Positions 49,499-61,247 of a DNA stretch of 64,000 nt are shown here, piece after piece. Origin of the DNA: Paramecium sonneborni (lineage: Eukaryota > Ciliophora > Oligohymenophorea > Peniculida > Parameciidae); the NCBI GenBank assembly GCA_905182985.1, contig CAJJDN010000110.1:315692-379691 (forward strand), in the 5' to 3' direction. The position numbers and the translations under genes were made by a program. The notes beneath the pieces were generated by a model. The model worked only from the letters and a program-made list of their open reading frames with translations, did no database searches and was not told the DNA's origin. The stretch's first letter is position 1. The number at the start of each line of letters is the position of its first letter.

Positions 49499-50206
49499 TC
49501 AGAATTAGGATTCGTAAAAAATGTCAATTATTAATGATATTGAAAGGATTGTTGAAAACGTGAATATATGTATCCAACCAATAATAATTCGAATATTTTA
49601 AGACAATCCTATATCTGTGATATAGTCATAAAGGATAAATGTGATTGTGTTAACAATAATAATAGACTCTGTAATAATAATTTTTTAGTACTCATGATAA
49701 CTATTCAAAGGTTTATTTACCATAAAATATAATAGAAATAAAGTTTAATTTGTGGCAATAAGCAAAGATTAAAGTTTGCCTTCTTTTTACAGAAAAACAA
49801 TTAGGCTAATAAAAACAAATTTTTTAATTAATAATATTGCATTGTATTATGCTATCCAAGTATTTTTGGGATTTTTAACTCCTTCAAATAAAGCTGCATA
49901 TTTTTGTTTCACTTTAAATGTATTTGAAGTTGAAAATTTTTGCAGAATATAATAAAAGTAAATAGAAGTGCCGATATATGATATGAAAATAACAAATGAA
50001 AAATATGAAGTTATAGATTCCCTTAAAGTATTGTTTGAGAAATAAGCAATTTAGACAGTCATAGCAAATGATATATCATATGCATTTGACATGAAGACCC
50101 TCAAGATAGCATTATAGAAAAAATCTTTCGACTATAACAAACATTTTTATCTAATTGAATAATAAATTTTAGTGAGTGTTAAGTTCAGTTTGGATAATAA
50201 TTAGGA
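49499..50206 (-). pseudogene. False 3' fragment of the surface-protein gene (assembly copy)
   Basis: It encodes the last ~235 residues of the cysteine-rich membrane protein, cut at the N. Identical to 51244-51951. Disregard it as a separate gene. Confidence 0.85.
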
Positions 50207-50207
50207 N

Positions 50208-51951
50208 TAAAAATATATTACATATTATTTAATATCAACTAAAATTGTTCTTCAGATCACCCTCAATCACAAGTTTTTTCATATGCCTAGTCTTTAAAAG
50301 CTAAATCTATAGCTAAGGAATTATTTAATAAGATTATGATTCCCATCCAATTTAAAATTTTAAATATTAATGTAATTAGTTTAATAAATGTAGAAAATAA
50401 ATATGTTTTTATGTTTTTTAATTTGATTGTGTTTAGTTAGGGTTAAAAGCATTTAAATTCGAATAAATATTGTATTTGATCGACACTATTCACATCTTCA
50501 ATGAAAAGTTACTAAAGATTCAAATCAAATTACTTGTTTCTATACTCCAAAAGTTTGAATTAATAAACCTATTATTATAAGCCTAAAAGAAGCTTAAAGA
50601 ATTTGATAATTAAAATTCAAACTAAGTTTCTTAGGTGAAAAATAAGATTGAGTATTAAAAATAATTATTTGAAATTAAATTATTGACCATCGATAGATTG
50701 TGATAAAAATTGATCTAAAGAATTAAATTTTAAATTAAGTTTGCTTTATTTTTTATAGTCTTAATTTTAAATATTAATTAATTGTTAATAATAATTACAA
50801 TTAATCACAATATAGATAGTTTTTTTAATTTCTTAGATACATAAAGTTTATTTGAGATTATTTTAATAATCAATAGGCAGTTATACATATTGAATATATC
50901 ATTATAATTATGATTAGACATTAATTATTATTCGATTATAATTTATACATAAATTTAAATGGGCTTATAATTGAGATAAAAGGAACAATCAATCTAATGT
51001 CTAAAAAATTTTGATTGATTTGGTTCACTTAGTGATAAAAAATATTTTGATATCTTACTAATTTTTCTTTTATTTTTGTAAATGTGGTAGAAGAATGCTT
51101 TTTTTATTAAAATACATATTGAAAATGAAATTTTATATAATTTGCAAGTAATTAATTATAAAATTGATTTCAGACGAAAATTGTAGCTGCTGCTCCAGGT
51201 TCTTAGAATTTATTTTTATTACAGATACACTCTCTTATTTTTCTCAGAATTAGGATTCGTAAAAAATGTCAATTATTAATGATATTGAAAGGATTGTTGA
51301 AAACGTGAATATATGTATCCAACCAATAATAATTCGAATATTTTAAGACAATCCTATATCTGTGATATAGTCATAAAGGATAAATGTGATTGTGTTAACA
51401 ATAATAATAGACTCTGTAATAATAATTTTTTAGTACTCATGATAACTATTCAAAGGTTTATTTACCATAAAATATAATAGAAATAAAGTTTAATTTGTGG
51501 CAATAAGCAAAGATTAAAGTTTGCCTTCTTTTTACAGAAAAACAATTAGGCTAATAAAAACAAATTTTTTAATTAATAATATTGCATTGTATTATGCTAT
51601 CCAAGTATTTTTGGGATTTTTAACTCCTTCAAATAAAGCTGCATATTTTTGTTTCACTTTAAATGTATTTGAAGTTGAAAATTTTTGCAGAATATAATAA
51701 AAGTAAATAGAAGTGCCGATATATGATATGAAAATAACAAATGAAAAATATGAAGTTATAGATTCCCTTAAAGTATTGTTTGAGAAATAAGCAATTTAGA
51801 CAGTCATAGCAAATGATATATCATATGCATTTGACATGAAGACCCTCAAGATAGCATTATAGAAAAAATCTTTCGACTATAACAAACATTTTTATCTAAT
51901 TGAATAATAAATTTTAGTGAGTGTTAAGTTCAGTTTGGATAATAATTAGGA
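50208..51951 (+). repeat. Direct repeat copy D2 (1744 bp), right of N at 50207
   Basis: Second copy of 48463-50206, continuous with unique sequence at 51952. The intact surface-protein gene runs through it. Confidence 0.95.
50252..50703 (+). CDS. 5'-incomplete hypothetical protein (copy in D2)
   Basis: Identical to 48507-48958 at offset 1745. A single locus is expected. See that entry for the reading. Confidence 0.4.
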
Positions 51952-54900
51952 TTAGAATTTAGATAAAATTAAATGTGCAGTTTTATAAAAATAGTAAGCC
52001 ATATAAGCAATAATTAGACAAAATAAGAAACTTTTAAAGTTTTCCAAGAAATTAACATTTATTCCATCATTTAAAATTTTTCCATCATTTGGAATTTAAT
52101 AAAATTCTTCTTGATAGATAAGATTGAATATCTTATTGATTCCCATGTTTTGAATAATTGGTTCAATAGTAATAATTTTAAAAACTTCAAAATAAATATT
52201 TAGATTTGGAGGAAATTAGATACTAATGTATTTGACATATGAAAGGTATTATAATTGGTCCATTAAATTCGAAATAATTCTGAAGAACCTACTAATAAAC
52301 AAAGTAAAGATAAGCTAATTAAGAAATAAATTACAGCCTCATTATAAGTTGCTGCTTTTTAAGCAACATTAATTTAAGATTAGCTTAAAACTGTAAGAGA
52401 TTAGAGTTGTTTCGTTTTAATTGTTTATTCGAGAGTTAAATTATATTTTGAAACGAATGTATCATTCAAAAATTAGATTTTCAATATGGGTCTTTCTATA
52501 GGAGCATAAAAATTAATTCTTAATTGAATAATGATATCGCTTATTTCATTTTGAGGGTCTGATTTAATTATTTATTCTTTAATATCGTAATCAGAATCAT
52601 TCATATCAATTATGGTAGAAATAATTAAAGACGATGATTAAGCATCAAAATATTTCATTTTTTAATCAAATTTGATTTAAATGTCTTAATATTCTCCAAA
52701 ATAAGTTGGGAGTATAATTATTTAGAATTATGGCTATTTAGAATAGATACATTAAGAATAACTACCTTCTACACTCTTACATGTGAAGTTATTTTCTATT
52801 TAGCAATTTTTATCACAACCATCACCATTTTCTTGATTACCATCATCGCAATATTCAGCTGTTTTCACATAATTTCCATCTCCACATTAAGAATAACAGA
52901 CATTTTAAAAAAGATATCTTCCTAATTCACATTATTAACAGATTCCTTCTAAACAATCAATACAGTATTAATCACATTAAAATAAACATTAATGACATCC
53001 ATCATTAATATAATTATTCATATCATCACATTATTCATAATCTTTAATAATTCCATCTCCACAAAATGGTTTACATACGTGATTTTCGATTATCCAACCG
53101 AATTCATTACATTCATAACAAATACCTAATTAACATTGAGTACACATTTCTTAACATTAGAATTAACATTAATAACATCCATCATACATATAAGAATTAC
53201 CATCATCACATTCTTCATAAGATTAAACAACTATTCCATCACCGCAGATTGAATGACAAAAACCATTAGTTAAATGATAACCTAAAGTTCCACATTCATA
53301 ACAAATTCCTTATTTACAATCAGCACATTCAACTTAACATTGAAATTAGCATTCAAAGCAACCATCATATTGTAATTAATTCCCATCGTCGCAATCTTCA
53401 TTTTATACAATCACTAAATCTCCACATTCTGAAATACAATAGTTCTTATATAAATACCAACCTTAAGAATCACACTCATAACAAATTCCAAGTAAACAAT
53501 AAGTACATTATTATTAACATTAAAATTCACATTGATAACATCCATCTCAATCAGCATCATTACCATCATCACATTATTCCTATCCAAAAATTAATCCATC
53601 TCCACAAATAGATTTACATTATCTAGATACTATATCAATTTCATCCTATACCTTTACATTAATAACATAGTCCTTCATAACAAATTAAACATTCTGATTA
53701 ACATTTTATTTAACAATTAGAACATTCATAATTATCTACCAGATTTAAAATATCGCATTCTTCATTATTAGCAATAATTCCATCCCCACAAATACTAAAA
53801 CATGAATTATCTTTTTGATTTAAATAATATCCATATTAACATTATTAACAAATACCGTTTAAACAATCTTAACAATTTAGATGACAAGAATAAAAACATT
53901 TAAAACATCCATCATAATTAATATCATTACCATCATCACAATCTTCATCTATAGATTTTAAACCATCTCCACATATAGATGTACATTTGTTATTCAATTT
54001 GTCTAATAATCCATAACCTGAACTCTTATCATATTTTAGACAATCTCCATAAACACAACTCAAACAAAATTAAGGACAATTAAAATTACCTTAAAAACAA
54101 TCATCCCAAGCTATTACATTTGAATCATAACATTAATTAAGCTAAATTGAAGTTATAGGATTTCCTTTTATTGAATTAACACTGTTGCTCAACAGATTAA
54201 CATTGCAAATATAGCATTGTGAAATTTAAATTGAACATTATGAAATATTATCATCGCAAATCTAAATACATTTATGGTTTATCATTTAAAATCCATCTTA
54301 ACATTCATAACAAAATCCTTATAAACATTCTTTACAAAAAACATCACAACTTTTTTTACAATTATTGCATCCATCATATGGATTAAAATTACCATCATCA
54401 CAATCTTCTCCATCTACTATTAAAAGATCACCACAAATAGGAAGACAATATAAATTAATTCCATCATCATAGAAACCTTTCTAACATAAACATTAATTAC
54501 TTTATAAAGATCGATGATAATCTGATACACATGTTGAACAATTAGTTTTTAAAGTTCTTGTGCATGTTTCACAATATTAATTACACACAATTGGATTTGA
54601 AGTTGATGGGGTTAATGATAAGCAAACACCATTTAATAAAGTATTATATTGATTAGATGAAGATTAATCACAAGAAGTACATTCATCCAAGTTTTACATG
54701 TTAAACAACCAGGTTAATTACATGTTATACAACTGTGAATTTCTGTGCTTGGATCAAGATATAAAAATTAATTTGATAAACAATTCTAACTTATAATTCC
54801 AGATTTCCAAATAATACATGAAGTACCATCATTACAATCTGCACAAAATGGAAGACACTATGTTATTTTTGAAAATTTACATAATGCACAACACTGAAGT

Positions 54901-56872
54901 AGTCAAAAAGTGCACAAAATTAATCTATTGGATCAGCTACAGTTTCTGTACATTAGAATTCAATATTAAGAGGAGATGATTTAAATGAATTCTAGAATAT
55001 TTCAAAATATTAAGTCCTATCAACTGAATTTTTCTAGTCTCTTTAATCTTTTATATTTTATTTTTATCAGGAAATAATGAAAAATATGTAATTTCTTAAT
55101 TGATTCTGTACCTATGATGTTTTATACTTTAATTATTGATAATTTTCTATAACCTCCTGAAGTAGGTATTGGATGAGCGCTTGATTTTACTCCTTAAATT
55201 GTGTAGTAAAAATTTCCTGAATAAAATCTCCGTAAGTAACATTAAATCTTATTGTCACAGCATAATGAGGTTTGGATATAATCCATGATTTTTATATACT
55301 GCGTTATTCCATACCATTACGCCTCCTAAAACAAATTTAGTTGGAAAGATTGAAAATTTTTATCTTGTTAAGAAGTTATTCCCAGTTGGAATTATTTCAG
55401 AATAAAATTGGCTTATATCATCCGTAGTCATATTAAGATTATAAATCCTTTAGCTAAATATCTCGAATCTATATATTTAATTAGTTAAATACTTGGTATC
55501 ATATCAGCATAATCAATACAGTTAGATGAATGCACAGGACAACTATTACTAATACATTCGCCTTAAAATAGAACATAAGTAGGCTAACATTATGAACATG
55601 TTGAAAAATCTTGGCAAACTTGGCAGTTTTCTTTACAATTGCCGCTATCGATTGTAACGTTTGTGAATCCCCATATTTCGGCAGTTGAGGATAATTATCT
55701 ACCTTTAAAAATTAGTTTTGGAGTGGATTAATAAGTTCGAAGAATTGCTTCTATTCTTGCAATTTCATAAGTAGGACAGATGGTACTTGAACTATAAATC
55801 TTTTTAATTTAATTGAAATCGAATGTGGATGAAGATTTGATTATCTCACCTTATATTTAGTCATCCAAAATTATTTATATTCCACTGTTAGTTAAAAAAC
55901 CTTGTGTATAAAATGTAACCCTGAGTCTGATAAATCTTATATTTTACTAATTTTCAAGTGACAAACTCATTCCCTCATTGTAAAGAAGATTTCCAACATA
56001 TTTAGTTGAGCAATGAGTAATAGTTAATGTAGGAGAGCTTCTTACATTATTAGAATCAGGATCAAATTAAAAAGGAGAATATGTCGTGAAAGTAGAAGTA
56101 AAATATTAAGATAGAGATTTAATTCTTCTATCAGGAACACAAACATTATCTGATCTTGCTATAAAGTAATCCCTCTCACATTCTTATCTACATCCAATTC
56201 CAGCTTAAGCAAATTAATGTTCAGGATCACAAATACACAATCCATTATTTAAACTACCAGAAGAACATGTTAAACAAATTGAAGGATCATTACATGATAA
56301 ACAAGTTGGTTAACAATATTTCACATAAACAAACAAATTTCGAACTCCTAACAATTGTAAATCATCTTAACTTTCAATACCTATAGATATGTTATACTTT
56401 TCTTTATATAAAATTGGTGAAGTACCAATGTATGTCAATAAGTCAAAATTTCCCAATTCTGTATTATTGCATATTTTCCTTGCATTTTGAGTTATATACC
56501 CCTAAAATACTCTCTAGATTACATTTTATATTTCACACCTGACTCTACAGTGTAATTTAGGGTGAAATACGCCATTTTATCAGTAGCAGAATTACGATCA
56601 TCAAAGAAAATATCAACTATTACTTAAGATTAAAAGCTTTTCTACAGAATTATCTTATCCATTCTTGCATTATCTTTCTTCAACCGAACGTATTTAATTG
56701 AATTACTTAAGCAAGTATTATTCTCATCTTTGTCTTTTGTAAATTCAAAATTATCGCACTTTAATGAAAGAATCCATGAATTATTGGTAAAACCTTAGCC
56801 AAAACTTGAATCAACCATTACCCAATTAGATTTGGTTAAGAAAAAGCAAATTGCTGACATAATCAAAAACAT
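51244..56872 (-). CDS. Large cysteine-rich multi-pass surface protein (DUF4215/furin-like repeats)
   Basis: ATG 56872 (FLIMSAICFFLT signal peptide; in-frame alternative 56941) to TGA 51246-51244, about 1,800 residues. After ~650 residues of extracellular-type sequence, a cysteine-rich region (about 54900-52750) holds at least six units of the form CGDG...E.CDDGN...DGC..C, the DUF4215/Myxo-disulfide pattern, with furin-like C-x-x-C spacing between. A mixed ectodomain follows, then a C-terminal block with many hydrophobic spans (for example FLFCLIIAYMAYYFY and ITSYFSFVIFISYIGTSIYF). A 20-nt intron (GTAATTTA...AATTAG) is needed to keep the frame at the first span. This architecture, a Cys-rich ectodomain plus about seven membrane spans, forms a large ciliate surface family. 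The ligand is unknown. Confidence 0.75.
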
Positions 56873-58175
56873 TAATTTTATTTTATATAAAAATACTGTA
56901 TTATATTCATCTAAAATTAATAATATAGCTGTTAAATTCATTTTAATTCTAATTTATTAATTTTTTCAAACAAAATCATTGTCTTACTTGTGTTTTTATC
57001 ATTTATATCTACTTATGTAAAAAAACTATCAAGCATTGCAAAACATTACTTTGTAGATTTTTTAATAATTTGAATTTGAATAGATATTTGAAAATATAAT
57101 TAAAATTAATTTTTATTAATATAATCAAAAACTACTTAATAATTAGTCATCCCATATTTTCATTCAACTAAATAAAAGGATATTATTAAACAATTAAATT
57201 TAATACACACTTTTACAATTCAAATAAAATCCATTAGCATGGAAAAATTAATTTATAGTTTTTGAATTAAGGCAAAAAGCATTTAATGTTGAATAATCTA
57301 ATCTCAACATAATAAAAGAAGAGAATTGATTTACAATATAGTCTTTATTTTTATAAAACATGAACTTACTAATATAATTATTCACTTAAAAACATTATAA
57401 CTCTTATAAAAGATGAAATTCTCAATTTAATATTCTGATGTGACTATTCACTTAATAGTAGGAATTAATAAATGACTACCTTATGATCCCAAAATTTAAA
57501 AATATTTCTCACCTCAAGGTGTTGAACTCTTTAATCAAGTTAAATCAATAAGAAGAAATAAGATTTTAAGCCTCTATTCAAGTATTCTTGAAAATTACCA
57601 TTTATTTTAAATCAATTTAATTATTATTATAAATATGAATAAAAAAAAATTTATTGATTTTAAAGATGTTAAAAAAAGGATGTAATTTTTGAAACTATTA
57701 ATTAATTAAGATAAATTATTAAAATTCATAAGCACAATAATAGAAATCCTTTTTAAACTGAAATCAATTTGTTTAAACATTTAAGAATAAAATTACATAA
57801 TTAAAAAATTTTAATTTACAAATTTTATTTTCAATAATAATCAGATAAAATTTTAGTTGCCAGCTAAATTTAATTAAATTGTAATTTTTTATCAATCAAT
57901 TTAAAAAATGTTGTGTATAAAATAAGAATGCCCTTTATAATCTTATTGTTTTTAATAACAGTAATCTAAGAATTAACCAAAAGCACTTAATAATAAATAA
58001 TAAGATTCATACTAAATTCAAAAGTAAAATCAAAAAGGTTTACTGATCAAATCATATCTACAATTCTATGTTATAATAATAATAAAGTTAAGAAGAATTT
58101 ATTTTTCAGTTTTTGAAAGATGTTTTATTCTCGTTTAAATTTTTTCTTATTTAAATTGTGATGCAATTAATAAAT
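56873..58175. other. Gene-poor AT-rich region
   Basis: No frame, RNA gene or repeat could be supported. It would carry the promoter of the surface-protein gene at its left end. Confidence 0.4.
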
Positions 58176-59270
58176 TCATAGTATTTAATCAATTAATAAA
58201 TTTATTATGTTTTTGGATCTAAGATTATATTATATTTAATAGTTCTTGGCAAATTTTTTAAGCTTCATATTTTAAATAATTAATCCCTAGAATTATCCTT
58301 TTTTAGTCATTACTATTTTTAGTTAACCGATTAAATTATTTAATTTTTTTTAAGATTCTAGTAGAAATTTAAATTTAAAAAAAATTAGCAGTATTATCTA
58401 AAAATTAATATTATATATTTTGTCAAAAAGTTATTGTAAAAACTTGGATATTTTTTCATCTTTTATATTATGCACTGCATTTAGCATTTGAAAGATTAAA
58501 CTCGTAATTTATTTAATTTTGATCAATTGACATTAAGGATTGTTCTTATGTGAAAATTTATAATCTATTTTATTTATTCTTTATAAACTTTTCAAAAATA
58601 TTTTTATGTAATAATAATAATTTAATATGCATTTATCAAAATGCTAAGCTTTGAATTACTTATCTTTCTTTAATTTTCTTTAAAGTTAATAATTTATTTT
58701 TATAATTTTCATTAACTATAAGTTCTCGTGTTTTTCATAAAAATTTATAAGAATTTGATTATTAGAATATATTTGATATGATATTAAATTTAAATGTACA
58801 TCTGTAGAAATAAATAAACTCGCAATTAAAATAATTATACTTTTACTTATTTATGTGTCCTTATTTATTTTAAAAATCATATTGATTAATATTTTCTAAT
58901 TTAAATATATTTTGATGAAATATCCCAATGTAATTAAATATTCTCCATCAATTGTCATAGTTCTACAGATAAGCGCCTTAGCATATGCATTCCTAATCAA
59001 AGTTTGATTGGAATGTAAATTTTATTAGGCAAACTATCTCCCATATTGCTGACAAGGATTTATTTTTAAGAAATCCAATTATCCAAATCATTTTTTAATG
59101 TTTAAATTAAAAAATATTGCAATGAATCATCGTTTTAACTATCTTTTAATATGAGCCTTAGGGTTCTTAAACTTAAATTATGCAAAGAGTATGCATGCTT
59201 AAGATTATTTATAATATTATCATTATAAAATTTTTCTGATTGTCTGTAAAATCTTTTTGGAAATATTATT
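58176..59270 (-). pseudogene. Decaying or unresolved gene tract
   Basis: From ~59270 to ~59010 one frame is open (FYRQSEKFYNDNIINNLKHA; SLHNLSLRTLRLILKDSQND; WISQKQILVSNMGDSLPNK). It meets a TGA where another frame takes over (QTLIRNAYAKALICRTMTID) and runs about 275 codons to TGA 58178-58176. The second part includes QFKAQHFDKCILNYYYYIKI and NAVHNIKDEKISKFLQQLFD. The composition is protein-like, but no GT...AG intron joins the frames and no start codon was found. Family unknown. It is either a relic or a gene with a sequence error near 59010. Confidence 0.35.
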
Positions 59271-59931
59271 TTCCTTTTTATCTCATGGAATAATCATCAA
59301 ACATATCATAAGTATAAAATATTTTCATAATTAAATTTATTTAGAATGATCAGAAATAAAATTTGTAAAATTCAAATAGAAAAAATCAAAAAAAATCTGA
59401 TTATTACATAAATTATTATTTTTATGATCTTAATGATTTCTTGAATTCAATTAACATAAGAGAAATGTTGAAGAATTCATTTATTTTACTTCATAAAATC
59501 CTTATTATTATAATTCATAGATCAGGAAATTATTGAAAGCTTATCATTCTTTATTAGGAAGTTTTATTATTCTAATCAGAGATTTCAGGTTTTTATATAT
59601 AAACATAATCAATAATTGATAATTTTTTTATCAATACTTTATGAAAGATATTTTGATATAATTTAATTTAATTTTTAGACATTTTTCCTTTCCTTAATTC
59701 TATTTTTTAAATATCTTCTTAACCATAGATGATTCTGAGAAGAAAAAGGAAATTTTGATTTGATAAATTCTTTAATTTTAACAAAATAGATTTCATATTC
59801 TTTTAAATATTCCATTATTATTTTTGTTATTGTTTAATTAAAAATAATAAGTTTAATAAAGCTATAATAAATAAAAAATGATTTGGAGTTTTAAAATTTT
59901 AGTTTATTAAAAATAACTAATCCATTAGTAA

Positions 59932-60600
59932 TCATATAAATGTATTTGAATAATAATCCAATCTATTTAGCTTTTTCAAAATATAGGGTTTATAAATTCC
60001 ATTTAATTATTAATATAAATAAGTAATAAATAGTACAAGAACACCTTTTGCAACTCCACTATCTTAATAATAAAGAAGAGAAAGTATAATTAATTCTTTT
60101 TCTGCAATTTTAATCAATTCCCAAAAATATGCTTCTTTTTTATATTCATTGTATAAGTAACCCACCCCATAGTAATCTTATATTTTTTTTTTCGAGTTAT
60201 TCTTTGTTGGAATAAAGCCCAAAAAAAGAAAAAGCTTGGAATTATTATAGCAAATAAAATAATAAATGGTAAACAAAATTAGAAAATCCATTTTTTGAAT
60301 AATAAACTAGAAAAGTAGTTCAGAGCTGATCAAGTATTATTATTTTAGAAAAGATAAATTTAAGTTGAAAGTAATATATTTTCTTACAGTAATCATAGAT
60401 AATTAATCCTGAGGAATGGAATTATTAAGTAACTTAACAATAAGAACTTAGCTAAAATTGAGAATAACTTTAAGTTTTATATGAGTTTTCCATTATTATA
60501 TTGTATTGGCTATAAAAATATATTGAAAAGAAATTTTTAGAAATCCAATGATTTTATGCTAAATATTCTTCTCAGGAAGTAAAAAGCATAAAAACAAAAT
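59932..60600 (-). pseudogene. Relic of the membrane half of a cysteine-rich multi-pass surface protein
   Basis: The minus strand encodes pieces in the order expected for the C-terminal membrane block of the ciliate surface-protein family: KSLDFQKFLFNIFLQPIQYN, LNYFSSLLFKKWIF, the span FIILFAIIIPSFFFFWALFQ, then YGVGYLYNEYKKEAYFWELI with KIAEKELIILSLLYY and a final NRLDYYSNTF, with stop at 59934-59932. Two TGAs interrupt it (in the stretch NYL-stop-LLQEN and NNNT-stop-SALN), and a one-base frame change follows a run of ten A near 60190. The cysteine-rich part is absent. An old duplicate of a gene like 51244-56872 is the likely origin. Confidence 0.6.
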
Positions 60601-60687
60601 TTAAATAGAATTTGAATAAATATCAATAGAAATCAAATAAATTAATCAATGATAGCTAATTTTGAAATAGATTATAATTATAAAAAA

Positions 60688-60762
60688 ATGAGAATACTTA
60701 TTCTATTATTACTTATCCAAGTCATTTATTCATTAAAAAATTTTAAATATTAAATTTAATGA
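60688..60762 (+). other. Orphan signal-peptide-like ORF
   Basis: ATG 60688 to TGA 60760-60762, 24 codons. It begins MRILILLLLIQVIYS, which looks like a secretory signal, and then ends. It may be a relic of a gene start. The rest of 60763-61247 shows nothing except the probable promoter of the next gene. Confidence 0.2.
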
Positions 60763-61247
60763 AACTTGAGGAACAGATAAAAAAATTTGTGATAAGAAGA
60801 ATTTTTTATTTAATTTTTGAATGATTTTCAAATTCTTTAAAGAAAAATGCATCTAGATAAAAATAAATCGGTTAAATTTGAGAATTGAAGAAAACTGGTT
60901 ATAAATGAAAATAGTCTATTAACTTTAAGAGTTATATTTTAATTAATATTTGAATAATTTTAAAAATGAATTAAAGGTTAGGTGCATTTTTATGCTTCAT
61001 AAATATCTGATTCTTAATAATTGTTCAGAAATAATAAAATATTTTTTTTAATTAAAGATGTTCAAGGCGTTCTGATACAGATGAATAAGAAAAGGTAAAA
61101 ACTGAAAAAGATTAAATCATATTAATGATTTTAATGGTATATTGATGGACCTATCTTTTGGATACTTAGGTCTTATATTTGAAACTGTTGAAAGAATGAA
61201 TTAATTTTTAATGCTCCTTTTATTATAAATATTATATATAATAGAAA

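Larger units (their letters stand above)
48463..50206 (+). repeat. Direct repeat copy D1 (1744 bp), left of N at 50207
   Basis: Matches 50208-51951 at constant offset 1745 across one N. It holds the 5'-incomplete + gene and the 3' end of the surface-protein gene. An unmerged contig overlap, as at the other N positions. Confidence 0.95.

Noticed and set aside
51244..51246. TGA as selenocysteine in the surface protein
   Set aside because: No supporting structure or conserved Cys/Sec context is visible. A normal stop or a missed intron is simpler.
53066..53269. 67-codon + frame rich in His and Asn
   Set aside because: It is antisense to the cysteine-rich repeats; the His/Asn pattern is the complement of Asp/Gly/Cys codons.
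52750..54900. Repetitive plus-strand array resembling a spaced repeat/CRISPR-like element
   Set aside because: The periodic TTACCATCATCACA-type motif is simply the reverse complement of codons for the conserved CDDGN motif of DUF4215 repeats.
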